DNA of 64,000 bases from Tenacibaculum dicentrarchi. GTDB taxonomy: Bacteria > Bacteroidota > Bacteroidia > Flavobacteriales > Flavobacteriaceae. Location of the stretch: contig NZ_OESZ01000001.1 of the NCBI RefSeq assembly GCF_900239345.1, positions 372,001-436,000 on the forward strand, read 5' to 3'. Of the stretch, positions 46,070 through 55,124 are shown in pieces. The first letter of the stretch is position 1. The number at the start of each line of letters is the position of its first letter. Under the pieces are notes generated by a model, which saw nothing but the letters and a program-made list of their open reading frames with translations, had not been told where the DNA came from and ran no database searches. A program made the position numbers and the translations under genes.

Positions 46070-46116
46070 AAAGCGATATTTTATAAACTTTTTTAGTTTG
46101 TAAAGTATCGCTTTTG
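46070..46116 (+). terminator. intrinsic terminator after DUF3817 gene
   Basis: 19-bp stem AAAGCGATA...ATAAAC (46070-46088) with 46096-46114, two G-T wobbles, T-run after. Confidence 0.85.
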
Positions 46117-46248
46117 TAGTATTGAAAACCCTTATCGCTGTTTTAAAAAAACATTATTTTATTTTAAAAAAACACTTGAAATAGTGTGGTAATAAAGTAT
46201 GTTGCTGATACTTAAATAGTAACAAATTTATTATTGATAAAAAAAGTG

Positions 46249-46255
46249 TATTTTG
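46249..46255 (+). promoter_or_regulatory. near-consensus -7 box (TATTTTG) for receptor 4
   Basis: TATTTTG followed by CAATAG, one base short of TAnnTTTG; 33 bases before the ATG at 46289. Confidence 0.45.
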
Positions 46256-46288
46256 CAATAGCGTTAATAAATTAATTATTTATAAATT

Positions 46289-49096
46289 ATGAAAAAAACA
46301 CTATTACTTATTGCATTTGTGCTACTGAGCACTGCAACAATGGTTGCTCAAACAACGATAAAAGGTACCGTTAATGACGCATCTCTTGGAGGAGTATTAC
46401 CAGGAGCAAACATTAAGGTTTTAAGGAAGGCTGTAGGAACTTCTACTGATTTTGATGGGAAATTTACCATGAAAGTAGTTGATATTCCTCCTTTTACTAT
46501 AAAAATTTCATCTATAGGATATCACTCTAAAACCATCGAAATAACAAAAAATAATCAAGTTGTGGTGGTTAGTTTAACCGAAAATGCAACTTCTTTAGAC
46601 GAGGTTGTAATTTCGGCATCAAGAACTCCTGAGCGTGTAATGGAATCGCCAGTAACTATTGAACGTTTTGATTCAAGGGCTATTAAAAACACGGCTTCTG
46701 CCTCTTTTTATGATGGCTTAGAAAACCTAAAAGGAGTTGATATAAACGCTAGTGGATTAACCTTTAAATCGGTAAATACACGTGGTTTTGCCTCTTTTGC
46801 TAATGAGCGTTTTGTACAATTAGTTGACGGAATGGATAACGCTTCTCCTGCATTAAATTTTGCTTTAGGAAACTTGTTAGGAATGTCGGAATTAGATGTT
46901 AAAACCGTTGAAATATTACCAGGAGCAGCATCTGCTTTGTATGGCGCAAACGCATTTAATGGTATTATGTTAATGACCAGTAAAAGTCCTTTTGAAGATC
47001 AAGGAATTAGTTTTGTATATAAAACAGGTTTTACAAGTCAGCAGGCTGCGAGCAATAATCCTTACCACGATACAAGTATTAGAATGGCACATGCTTTTGA
47101 TAATAAATTTGCCGTAAAAGCAACATTATCATATTTAAAAGGAGAAGAATGGCATGCAACAGATACTAGAAATACCACAGGTGTTGGTGGAACATATTTA
47201 CCAGGAGATAGAAATTCTAGGACAGATTATGATGGTTTAAATGTATATGGCGATGAGGTTGGAACAAATATAAGAACCGCTTCAGGCTTAGGAATTATTC
47301 CGAGCGTTCGAGTTACTAGAACGGGGTACGATGAGGTCGATTTAATGAGCAACGAAGCAAAAAGTGTTAAATTTGGCGCAGCATTACATTATCGTCCTTG
47401 GGGAAATGACCGTTTAGAAATTATATGGAATTCAAAATATGGTACAGGAAATACTATTTATCAGGGGCAGAACAGGTATAATATTTCTAACTTTTTTATG
47501 GAGCAACATAAATTAGAATTTAAAGGAAAAAACTTTTTTATAAGAGGATATTATACAGGTGAAGATGCTGGCGATTCATACGATACTCGTTTTACAGCTA
47601 TTAATATTAACAGAGAATGGAAATCGGATAAAAACTGGTTTAGTGATTATATAGCAGCCTATGCGAATTCGGTACTTGGTAACCCTAATATAGACACTTC
47701 TTTAGCGCATGCTAATGCTAGAAAAGTAGCAGATACAGGGCGTTTAATTCCAGGGACTAGCGCTTTTAACACCGCTTTTAATAAAGTAACTAATGAGCCA
47801 GATTTAACAAAGGGTTCAAAATTTCAAGATAAAACAAGTTTATATCATGTAGATGCAAATTTAAACTTACGTGATTATATTGATTGGGCAGAGGTACAAG
47901 TTGGCGGTTCGTACCGACAATTTAATTTGAACTCATTCGGTACTATTTTCACAGATCAGAATAGCTTAATTGATTATGATGAATATGGTTTATATACCCA
48001 ACTTCAAAAGAAAATGATGGAAGATCGTTTAAAATTAACTACCTCTGTTCGTTATGATAAAGCAAAAAATTTCGATGGAAATATTTCTCCTCGTTTGTCA
48101 TTAGCCTATGCCGCAGGTGAAATGAAAAATCATAATTTAAGAGCCTCTTTTCAAACAGGTTTTAGAAATCCAACAACGCAAGATCAGTACATCGGTTTGG
48201 CAACAGGAGGCGGAACTTTAATTGGTACTTCTGAAGATAATTTAGATAGGTTTACTTCTTCGCCTTTACCTGTTAGTATTGCAGGGCAACAAATTCCAGG
48301 AATTAATTCTGAAACAACATATACAGGTAGAGATGCCTTTACCAATGCTTTTTCAGAAAGTTCTATTATAGACAAAACACCTACCAAGGCTAATTTTGAT
48401 TTGGTAAAACCTGAAAAAGTAACTTCTTATGAAATAGGGTATCGTGGGGTAGTCGCAGTATCAGAAAGTAAAGTAGGTATTGATTTTAGCATGTATTATA
48501 ACGATTATAAAGACTTTATCGCCTTAAAAAAAATAGCCGTTCCTTTTTATGGTGTAGCGGGCAGTAGTTTGCCAAGTGTGTTACCAAATGTAAGCGAAGG
48601 TGATTTAGCTTTATTAGCCTTAAAAAATGGTGATTTTGCAGGCGTTGGATTTAGAACAAATTCATCGGCAGCTATTACTTCTTATGGGGTAGGGCTTGGT
48701 TTAAGCACAAAAGTTTTTAAAGGATTTAATTTAGGGGTAAATTATACCTGGTCTAAATTTGATTTTGATCAAAGCTCAGACCCCGATTTTCAAGCAGGAT
48801 TTAATACTCCTGAACATAAAATTAAAATACAGTTTGGTAAAACCAACTTGTTTAAAAACTTTGGTTTTAATGTAAGTACAAGATGGCAAAATGATTTTTA
48901 CTGGGAATCATCTTTCTTTGAAGGATCTGTAGCTGCTAGAACAGTATTAGATGCGCAAGTAAATTATAAAATTCCTTTTTTAAAATCAGTATTTAAATTA
49001 GGAGGTGCTAATTTAACAGGAAAAGAATATTTTAGTGCACCAGGTATTGGAGCAATAGGATCTCAATTCTTTATTTCTTGGACAATAAATAACTAA
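46289..49096 (+). CDS. TonB-dependent outer-membrane receptor 4 (same family as the tandem array)
   Basis: 935 residues with the same plan as the receptors at 4139-14967: signal peptide (to MVAQ), CarboxypepD_reg-like domain, DEVVISASRTPERVMESPVTIERF, plug with NTRGFASFANERF and LPGAASALYGANAFNG, and a barrel ending FFISWTINN. It lies more than 30 kb from the array and has no TonB-C gene in front; instead a GDSL lipoprotein starts five bases after it. That pairing suggests the receptor imports products released by the lipoprotein, such as lipids or esters (inference). Confidence 0.94.
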   Translation: MKKTLLLIAFVLLSTATMVAQTTIKGTVNDASLGGVLPGANIKVLRKAVGTSTDFDGKFTMKVVDIPPFTIKISSIGYHSKTIEITKNNQVVVVSLTENATSLDEVVISASRTPERVMESPVTIERFDSRAIKNTASASFYDGLENLKGVDINASGLTFKSVNTRGFASFANERFVQLVDGMDNASPALNFALGNLLGMSELDVKTVEILPGAASALYGANAFNGIMLMTSKSPFEDQGISFVYKTGFTSQQAASNNPYHDTSIRMAHAFDNKFAVKATLSYLKGEEWHATDTRNTTGVGGTYLPGDRNSRTDYDGLNVYGDEVGTNIRTASGLGIIPSVRVTRTGYDEVDLMSNEAKSVKFGAALHYRPWGNDRLEIIWNSKYGTGNTIYQGQNRYNISNFFMEQHKLEFKGKNFFIRGYYTGEDAGDSYDTRFTAININREWKSDKNWFSDYIAAYANSVLGNPNIDTSLAHANARKVADTGRLIPGTSAFNTAFNKVTNEPDLTKGSKFQDKTSLYHVDANLNLRDYIDWAEVQVGGSYRQFNLNSFGTIFTDQNSLIDYDEYGLYTQLQKKMMEDRLKLTTSVRYDKAKNFDGNISPRLSLAYAAGEMKNHNLRASFQTGFRNPTTQDQYIGLATGGGTLIGTSEDNLDRFTSSPLPVSIAGQQIPGINSETTYTGRDAFTNAFSESSIIDKTPTKANFDLVKPEKVTSYEIGYRGVVAVSESKVGIDFSMYYNDYKDFIALKKIAVPFYGVAGSSLPSVLPNVSEGDLALLALKNGDFAGVGFRTNSSAAITSYGVGLGLSTKVFKGFNLGVNYTWSKFDFDQSSDPDFQAGFNTPEHKIKIQFGKTNLFKNFGFNVSTRWQNDFYWESSFFEGSVAARTVLDAQVNYKIPFLKSVFKLGGANLTGKEYFSAPGIGAIGSQFFISWTINN

Positions 49097-49100
49097 AAAA

Positions 49101-50753
49101 ATGAAAAAAATGACATTAAAATATACATGGTTATCGGTAGTTTTTATTGGGTTGGTAGCCTGTGATGTAAATAATGATTTAGATCCAATTACAGAAAAAA
49201 ATGAAAAAGAAACCATAATTTCTTTAGAATCAGGTAGTGCTGATTTTTCAAATTATGTAGCAGTAGGCGCATCTTTTACCGCAGGATATACAGATGGAGC
49301 AGTATTTAAAGCAGCTCAAAAAAACTCATTTCCAGCAACCTTAGCATCTAAATTTGCGATGGCAGGCGGTGGTAAATTTACCCAGCCATTAATGAGCGAT
49401 AATTTTGGTGGCTTTACAATTGGTGGAAAAATAGAAGGAGCACCTAGGTTCTATTTTAATGGATCAGTACCTGTAATGTTAGGAGTAACACCAACTACAG
49501 AAATATCAAATATTAAAGTAGGGACTTACAATAATATGGGAGTTTCTGGTTTAAAAAGTTATCATTTAGGAGTAAAAGGTTATGGTGCATTAGCGGGGTT
49601 ACCAAACGCAAATCCTTATTTTATAAGAATGGCATCATCGCCAATGGCAAGTGTTTTAGAAGATGTAATCGCACAGAATCCAACCTTCTTTTCGTTATCA
49701 GAAATTGGTGGAAATGACGTGTTAAGTTATGCTGTTTCAGGTGGTGTTGGTGTTGACCAAAAAGGAAATTTAAATCCAGCAACTTATGGTAGTAAAGACA
49801 TAACAGACCCTACTGTTTTTGCAAGTGTTTTTTCAACAGCTGTAACAGCTCTAACAAGCAATGGAGCTAAAGGAGTTGTCGCTAATTTACCAGAGGTTAC
49901 ATCACTACCTTATTTTACAACAGTGCCTTATGCTCCTTTAAACCCAGCAGATCCTGCTTTTGGCGCACAAATACCTACTTTAAACAATGTATTTGGTGCA
50001 ATTAACGATGTATTTGTTGCTATTGGCGTGCCAGAACGTGCTATTGTATTTGTAGCAGATGCCGCTAGTCCTGTAGTTATAAAAGATGAAGCTTTAGAAG
50101 ATAAAACAGCACAAATAATCGGAACATTATTAGCAAGCCCTACTTTTACTACTTTTGTAGCTAGCTTTGGTTTGCCTACCGATGCGAGTACTTTGCAAAA
50201 AGTAGCAGGTTTATTAGGAACTTACTATGGGCAAGCAAGACAAGCAACAGCCGATGATTTATTAGTTTTACCAAGCAGTAACATTATTGGTAAAGTAAAT
50301 GAAAATTCAGTGAAATTTTTATTGAGCCAAGGATTACCTGTAGAATTAGCAGGAATGTTTTCCGTAGAAGGAGTTTCGTTACCATTAACTGATAAGTGGG
50401 TATTAACTACTAAAGAAATTGAAAAAGTTAAAAGGGCAACAGCTGCTTATAACACTACAATTAAAAATATTGTAACTCAAAAAGGCTTGGCTTTTGTCGA
50501 TTTTAACGCTATTTTAAAACAAGCTGCTACTAGCGGTTTAGAATTTGATAATTATTTTCTGAAAACGACTTTTATTACAGGTGGTTTAGTGAGTTTAGAT
50601 GGTGTTCATTTAACAGCTAGAGGTTATGCTTTAATGGCAAATGAAATGCTAAAGGCAATTGATAAAACCTACGGATCTAACTTTGAGAGCGCAACCAATG
50701 GATTGGCTAAAGCGGCTGATTTTCCAACAGGTTACGCGGCTACTTTAAAGTAA
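49101..50753 (+). CDS. GDSL/SGNH hydrolase lipoprotein
   Basis: 550 residues: lipoprotein signal with lipobox LVAC (Cys21), so probably anchored on the outer membrane. SGNH blocks are all present: block I GASFTAG (Ser nucleophile, about residue 58), block III GGND (about 201-204), block V DGVHLTARGY (Asp and His, about 498-507). The family hydrolyses ester or acetyl bonds of lipids or polysaccharides. Its length is above the usual 200-400 residues for simple SGNH enzymes; the middle is Ala/Thr-rich. Five bases behind receptor 4, so a receptor/lipoprotein pair in the style of SusC-SusD, but with an enzyme as partner. Confidence 0.92.
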   Translation: MKKMTLKYTWLSVVFIGLVACDVNNDLDPITEKNEKETIISLESGSADFSNYVAVGASFTAGYTDGAVFKAAQKNSFPATLASKFAMAGGGKFTQPLMSDNFGGFTIGGKIEGAPRFYFNGSVPVMLGVTPTTEISNIKVGTYNNMGVSGLKSYHLGVKGYGALAGLPNANPYFIRMASSPMASVLEDVIAQNPTFFSLSEIGGNDVLSYAVSGGVGVDQKGNLNPATYGSKDITDPTVFASVFSTAVTALTSNGAKGVVANLPEVTSLPYFTTVPYAPLNPADPAFGAQIPTLNNVFGAINDVFVAIGVPERAIVFVADAASPVVIKDEALEDKTAQIIGTLLASPTFTTFVASFGLPTDASTLQKVAGLLGTYYGQARQATADDLLVLPSSNIIGKVNENSVKFLLSQGLPVELAGMFSVEGVSLPLTDKWVLTTKEIEKVKRATAAYNTTIKNIVTQKGLAFVDFNAILKQAATSGLEFDNYFLKTTFITGGLVSLDGVHLTARGYALMANEMLKAIDKTYGSNFESATNGLAKAADFPTGYAATLK

Positions 50754-50786
50754 GATAGTATTATTTTAAAATAATATTTTTACGAT

Positions 50787-50823
50787 AAAAACGGCTTTAT
50801 TTTTAAAAATGAAGCCGTTTTTG
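50787..50823. terminator. bidirectional terminator after the GDSL gene
   Basis: Stem AAAAACGGCTT (50787-50797) with AAGCCGTTTTT (50812-50822), loop of AT bases that can pair further. Confidence 0.85.
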
Positions 50824-50825
50824 TT

Positions 50826-51062
50826 TTATTCGTTACTATTGTCAATCCACTCTTTTATTTTGTTGTCATTGATAATATATTTTTTATATTTCTCATCTTT
50901 ATATCGATAATAAATAAATATAGGCATTAATATAAAAGCCATGTATAAAACGCCAAGCCCCATAACAATTTGTGCTTTCGGATGCTCGGTATTTAAAAGA
51001 TAAGCGCCTGTAAACATCCAAAGTAAAAAGATGATGAATAATATTTTTAATACAGTTTTCAT
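50826..51062 (-). CDS. small two-helix membrane protein
   Basis: 78 residues: an N-terminal hydrophobic helix (MKTVLKILFIIFLLWMFTGAYLL) and a second (about 30-53), then a charged C-terminal tail rich in Lys, Asp and Tyr. No family recognised. I chose ATG 51062 because the promoter box at 51083-51090 lies just before it and the longer frame to 51104 would include that box. It is single, with terminators on both sides. Confidence 0.7.
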   Translation of the reverse strand: MKTVLKILFIIFLLWMFTGAYLLNTEHPKAQIVMGLGVLYMAFILMPIFIYYRYKDEKYKKYIINDNKIKEWIDNSNE

Positions 51063-51082
51063 TGTTCTTAAATTTAATAGTG

Positions 51083-51090
51083 CAAAAGTA
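51083..51090 (-). promoter_or_regulatory. -7 promoter box (TACTTTTG) for the small membrane protein
   Basis: Exact TAnnTTTG on the minus strand, followed by CACTAT, 20 bases before the ATG. Confidence 0.6.
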
Positions 51091-51125
51091 AAAAATCCTA
51101 CCATGTAAATACTGGTAGGATTTTT
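51091..51125 (-). terminator. terminator after glyS
   Basis: Perfect 13-bp stem AAAAATCCTACCA (51091-51103) with 51113-51125; follows the glycyl-tRNA synthetase stop on the minus strand. Confidence 0.88.
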
Positions 51126-51149
51126 ATTATTTTGAGTATCGTAAAATAA

Positions 51150-52691
51150 TTACATTTTTTGTAACCAATTTTTTACATCAACTTCTTGTTTTATAATATC
51201 TTTTAATTCAGAAATTGGAACACGTTTTTGCTCCATAGTATCTCTATAACGAATCGTAACAGCGTTGTCATTTAAAGTATCATGATCAACAGTAATACAA
51301 AATGGTGTACCATTAGCATCCTGACGACGGTAACGACGACCAACGGCATCTTTTTCATCATAAGTTACGTTAAAGTCCCACTTTAAATCTTCCATAATTT
51401 TACGAGCAACCTCAGGTAAACCATCTTTTTTAACTAATGGTAAAATAGCTGCTTTTATTGGTGCTAAAACGGCAGGTAATTTTAAAACAGTTCTTGAAGT
51501 TCCGTTTTCTAAAGCTTCTTCTTGTAAAGAATTTGAAAAAACAGCTAAAAACATTCTGTCTAATCCGATAGAAGTTTCTACTACACAAGGCGTATAACTT
51601 TTGTTATCTTCATGGTCAAAATACTGTAATTTCTTTCCTGAAAACTCTTCGTGTGCTTTTAAATCGAAATCTGTACGTGAGTGAATTCCTTCTAATTCTT
51701 TAAACCCGAAAGGAAACTTAAACTCAATATCAGCAGCAGAATCAGCATAATGAGCTAATTTTTCATGGTCGTGAAAACGATAATTATCTGCGCCCATTCC
51801 TAATGATAAATGCCAATTTAAACGGGTTTCTTTCCATTTATTGTACCATTCTTTTTGCGTTCCAGGTTTTACAAAAAATTGTAATTCCATTTGTTCAAAC
51901 TCACGCATTCTAAAAATAAATTGACGTGCCACAATTTCGTTACGAAATGCTTTACCTGTTTGAGCAATTCCAAAAGGAATTTTTAATCTTCCTGTTTTCT
52001 GTACGTTTAAAAAGTTTACAAAAATACCTTGTGCCGTTTCAGGGCGTAGGTATAAATCCATTGCAGATTCAGCAGAAGCACCTAATTTAGTACCAAACAT
52101 TAAGTTAAATTGCTTAACATCCGTCCAGTTTTTAGAACCTGTTAAAGGGTCGGCAATTTCTAATTCTTCAATTAATAATTTTACATCGGCTAAATCTTCA
52201 TTTTCTAAAGATTTTCCTAAGCGAGATAAAATGGTATTAATTTTTTCTTGATAACCTAAAACACGTCCGTTTGTTGCAAGAAACTCTGTTTTATTAAAAG
52301 ATTCTCCAAAGCGTTTTTCGGCTTTTTTAACTTCTTTTTCAATTTTAGTTTCAATTTTAGCACAGTAATCCTCTACTAAAACATCGGCTCTATATCGTTT
52401 TTTAGAATCTTTATTATCGATTAAAGGATCGGTAAAAGCATCGACATGCCCTGAAGCTTTCCAAGTATTTGGGTGCATCAAAATTGCCGCATCAATTCCT
52501 ACAATGTTTTCGTGCATTTGCACCATTGCTTTCCACCAATAATCTCTAATGTTTTTCTTTAACTCAACTCCGTTTTGAGCATAGTCGTAAACCGCACTTA
52601 AACCGTCATAGATTTCAGAAGACTGAAATACATAACCATATTCTTTTGCGTGTGATATTACTTTTTTAAAGTGATCTTCTTGTTTTGCCAT
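51150..52691 (-). CDS. glyS: glycyl-tRNA synthetase, single-chain class II
   Basis: 513 residues, the dimeric alpha2 type (also called GlyQS) rather than the alpha2beta2 type. It charges tRNA-Gly. Visible: HPNTWKASGHVDAFTDPL, LRPETAQGIFVNF (motif 1/2 area), FRNEI.AR with the ATP-binding Arg, DRMFLAVF (motif 3 context) and a C-terminal anticodon-binding domain. The promoter box on the minus strand lies only four bases before the ATG, so the mRNA should be leaderless. Single gene. Confidence 0.97.
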   Translation of the reverse strand: MAKQEDHFKKVISHAKEYGYVFQSSEIYDGLSAVYDYAQNGVELKKNIRDYWWKAMVQMHENIVGIDAAILMHPNTWKASGHVDAFTDPLIDNKDSKKRYRADVLVEDYCAKIETKIEKEVKKAEKRFGESFNKTEFLATNGRVLGYQEKINTILSRLGKSLENEDLADVKLLIEELEIADPLTGSKNWTDVKQFNLMFGTKLGASAESAMDLYLRPETAQGIFVNFLNVQKTGRLKIPFGIAQTGKAFRNEIVARQFIFRMREFEQMELQFFVKPGTQKEWYNKWKETRLNWHLSLGMGADNYRFHDHEKLAHYADSAADIEFKFPFGFKELEGIHSRTDFDLKAHEEFSGKKLQYFDHEDNKSYTPCVVETSIGLDRMFLAVFSNSLQEEALENGTSRTVLKLPAVLAPIKAAILPLVKKDGLPEVARKIMEDLKWDFNVTYDEKDAVGRRYRRQDANGTPFCITVDHDTLNDNAVTIRYRDTMEQKRVPISELKDIIKQEVDVKNWLQKM

Positions 52692-52695
52692 AATG

Positions 52696-52703
52696 CAAAA
52701 ATA
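52696..52703 (-). promoter_or_regulatory. -7 promoter box (TATTTTTG) for glyS
   Basis: Exact TAnnTTTG followed by CATT and the start codon at 52691, a third case of box almost touching ATG. Confidence 0.6.
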
Positions 52704-52782
52704 AAATAAGGATTTAAACTAATACTATTCTAAAACGAAAAAGTGACTAATTAAATGATTTTTTTATTTTTTTGTGATTTTT

Positions 52783-53682
52783 TTATCTTAAATTAAGAAT
52801 AGTTGCCCCTAAATAAAGTTTATCTATAAAGGTACTAATGGTATATTTTCCTTTATTGATATCATCTCTATTGACTAAAATAAGCGATACTAAATTTAAT
52901 TTGTCATTATTATAAGTTACATCAATAGCATCGGTATATTGAATATTTGCACCGTTTTTTAAGTTGGTAACTCCTTTAGGAGAAACAACATTATTGTTCT
53001 GATCTGTAATTTGGATGTACACTGTTTTTTTACCAGGGTCAACTATAGGATTTTCTAATAAATCGAAATTGACTCTAAAGGCATCTGTTCTGCTAGATCT
53101 TGATGTTGAGGTTAGTTTTCCGTTACTGCGTTCTTTCATAGCCACGGCATTAATGCTACTTGTTTTTAGAATACTACCAGCATCTATTTTAGATTGAAGT
53201 ATTTTTTGTTTTTTCTCTAAGTTATTGTTTTTATTGATTAAAGAAGTATTTATGGTTTCTTTTTGTGCTAAAATAGTAGCTGTAATTACATCTCTTTTAT
53301 TTAATTGCTGATTAACAGTATTTAATGAATCTACTTTGATAAATAGTTGTTTATTTTCATATTCTAAACGGCTAATTTTCTTTCTGTAAATACGTATTAA
53401 GCTATAATTGTCTACCTGTAATATTTTAATAGAATCTCGAAGGTTGTTCATTTTAATAAGTTCAAGCTGTAGTCTTTTTGAAATACTTTTTTTTTGAACT
53501 ACAACATCGGTATAATCTTTAATCATTTCATCAAGTTCCTTTTCTAGGTCATTTTTATCTTCTTTAAAGGCTTTTTGAAGATTATCATGTTGGCTTTTTT
53601 TCTGTAGAGAATATAACGTTAATGATAACATTATTAGTAATAGTAAAACAATTATAGCACTTTTTTTTCTTTCAGTAGTCAT
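52783..53682 (-). CDS. membrane-anchored coiled-coil protein, function unknown
   Basis: 299 residues: one transmembrane helix (about 8-26, IIVLLLLIMLSLTLYS), a long coiled coil (about 35-165; heptads such as DLEKELDEMIKDY, ISRLEYENKQLFIKVDSLN), then a globular beta-rich C-terminal domain (about 200-299; AFRVNFDLLENPIVDPGKKTVYIQI). This architecture is common and of unknown function in flavobacteria; similar proteins are sometimes given unhelpful 'chromosome partitioning' labels. A decayed copy of the same gene lies directly upstream on the same strand. Confidence 0.82.
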   Translation of the reverse strand: MTTERKKSAIIVLLLLIMLSLTLYSLQKKSQHDNLQKAFKEDKNDLEKELDEMIKDYTDVVVQKKSISKRLQLELIKMNNLRDSIKILQVDNYSLIRIYRKKISRLEYENKQLFIKVDSLNTVNQQLNKRDVITATILAQKETINTSLINKNNNLEKKQKILQSKIDAGSILKTSSINAVAMKERSNGKLTSTSRSSRTDAFRVNFDLLENPIVDPGKKTVYIQITDQNNNVVSPKGVTNLKNGANIQYTDAIDVTYNNDKLNLVSLILVNRDDINKGKYTISTFIDKLYLGATILNLR

Positions 53683-53734
53683 AATTTAGGGGGGTAATAA
53701 TGATTATTGTTTTTATCTATATTAAAGAATGAAA

Positions 53735-54464
53735 TTATTGGTGATTTTTTTTATTGTGTATCTAATATATTATTACAAAGTATTTTTTGCTTGTTTTTTA
53801 ATAAAATTTCTTTTACTGGTGAAACAACCTAAACATAAATTAGGTTTTAAACGAGGTTTAATGATTTTATTTTCGAGTAAATTAAACCTTATTTTAAAAG
53901 CAGTTGTTTTACTCGCTCTACTAGTATATGTATATTTACCACTTCGTTTTTTTCATTACTACTACTACTTTTATTGTAGATATTTTTAAAATTTGAGCAA
54001 TGGAAATTTTTTATTTTAAAACCTTTTTTCTTAATGTAAAGATTTTTTAATTAAAACTTCGGTAACACTATCATTTTTTGATGTTAATTGTTTGTTTTTT
54101 GAGTTTAAGGAGTCAATATAAGAAAAAAGTAATTTATTTTGCCTATTTAAAATTAAAATACGCTTTTTTGTAAAAGCGCAATAATCGATAATTTTCAGCT
54201 TTTAAATTATGAATAGTATCTTTTAAGTTTAATTATTTCGTGAAGTTTGTTTCTTAAATTTAAAGAAACATCACCTTTTTTATTAAGTGCTTTTTCATAT
54301 TTTTTTAAAACAGTGTTTAATTCAAGTTCTAGGTCTTTTTTTCAGAATTAAAAGGTATTTTTAAATCTGAATACTCATTCGCATTTTTATATGACAATAT
54401 ACCTGTCGTAATTAATTATACAAGAAGTAATAAAACCAGTATTTTTTAATTTTTTTGTAGTCAT
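53735..54464 (-). pseudogene. decayed duplicate of the neighbouring coiled-coil gene
   Basis: Read on the minus strand, pieces in different frames align in order with the 52783-53682 protein: MTT start at 54464; DLELELNTVLKKYE against DLEKELDEMIKDYT; DTIHNLKAENYRLLRFYKK against DSIKILQVDNYSLIRIYRK; RQNKLLFSYIDSLNSKNKQL against YENKQLFIKVDSLNTVNQQL; and near 53900 SRASKTTAFKIRFNLLEN against SRSSRTDAFRVNFDLLEN. At least four frameshifts and several stop codons interrupt it (for example in the transmembrane segment and after FNSEKKT). It accounts for most of the 820-base gene-free stretch from 53683 to 54503. Clearly a dead tandem duplicate. Confidence 0.85.
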
Positions 54465-54503
54465 TCATCGGTTTTCTGATAAAAAACTAGGCTTGTCAGA
54501 ATC

Positions 54504-55070
54504 CTATATGCTGTTTTTTATACAGTTATAAATAAATGCAGGAGGGAAGTTAAGCGATTCAAAATTTAACTTGATGTTACTCCCAAAAACTTCTTTTAAT
54601 TTTGTATAATATGTTAAGCTATATTGATATTGAATAAACAAACCATTATTATTTAAAAGGTTATAACTTTCAACTAAAATACGATGCGATATTTCTTTTG
54701 GAATAATCGTTAATGGTAAGCTAGAAACAATATGATCGGCTTTTTTATAACCTAATTTTTCAATTTCGGTAGCCATTTTCTCAGCAGAAGCTTTTAAAAC
54801 AATTAACTGCGGATTTTTTATTTTGATCAGTTCTTCATAAAAGGCATCATTAATTTCAAAGCAAATTAAAATAGCCTTAGGTTTCAGTTTCTTTAAAATA
54901 CTATGTGTTATAGGGCCGTTTCCAGGGCCTAATTCTATAATAACATTTGCTTTTGAAAAATCAATTCCCCGAAGCATTTTATTTGCTAAATATTTAGAAC
55001 TAGGGGTAACAGTACCTGATGTTTTGTAATTTTTTACAGCTTCTTTAAAGAAATTAAATTTTTTACTCAA
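54504..55070 (-). CDS. class I SAM-dependent methyltransferase (phospholipid N-methyltransferase-like)
   Basis: 188 residues with a Rossmann-type methyltransferase fold: motif I ELGPGNGPIT (about 46-55), acidic residue at the end of the next strand (CFEIND, about 72-77), and motif IV VSSLPLTII (about 114-122). The resemblance is to COG3963-type phospholipid N-methyltransferases and to the KsgA-like rRNA adenine dimethylases, which share the NLPY-like motif; here it is SLPL, favouring the former. Substrate not proved. Divergent from comF. Confidence 0.87.
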   Translation of the reverse strand: MSKKFNFFKEAVKNYKTSGTVTPSSKYLANKMLRGIDFSKANVIIELGPGNGPITHSILKKLKPKAILICFEINDAFYEELIKIKNPQLIVLKASAEKMATEIEKLGYKKADHIVSSLPLTIIPKEISHRILVESYNLLNNNGLFIQYQYSLTYYTKLKEVFGSNIKLNFESLNFPPAFIYNCIKNSI

Positions 55071-55124
55071 AATAATATTTTGTTATGTTTTTTGTATATT
55101 TCTGCTAAAATAAGGTTCGTAAAG

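Noticed and set aside
53729..53989. Plus-strand 86-residue frame rich in Leu, Phe and Tyr
   Set aside because: It is the antisense of the decayed coiled-coil copy: the opposite strand gives SRASKTTAFKIRFNLLEN, which matches the neighbouring gene. No start signals of its own.
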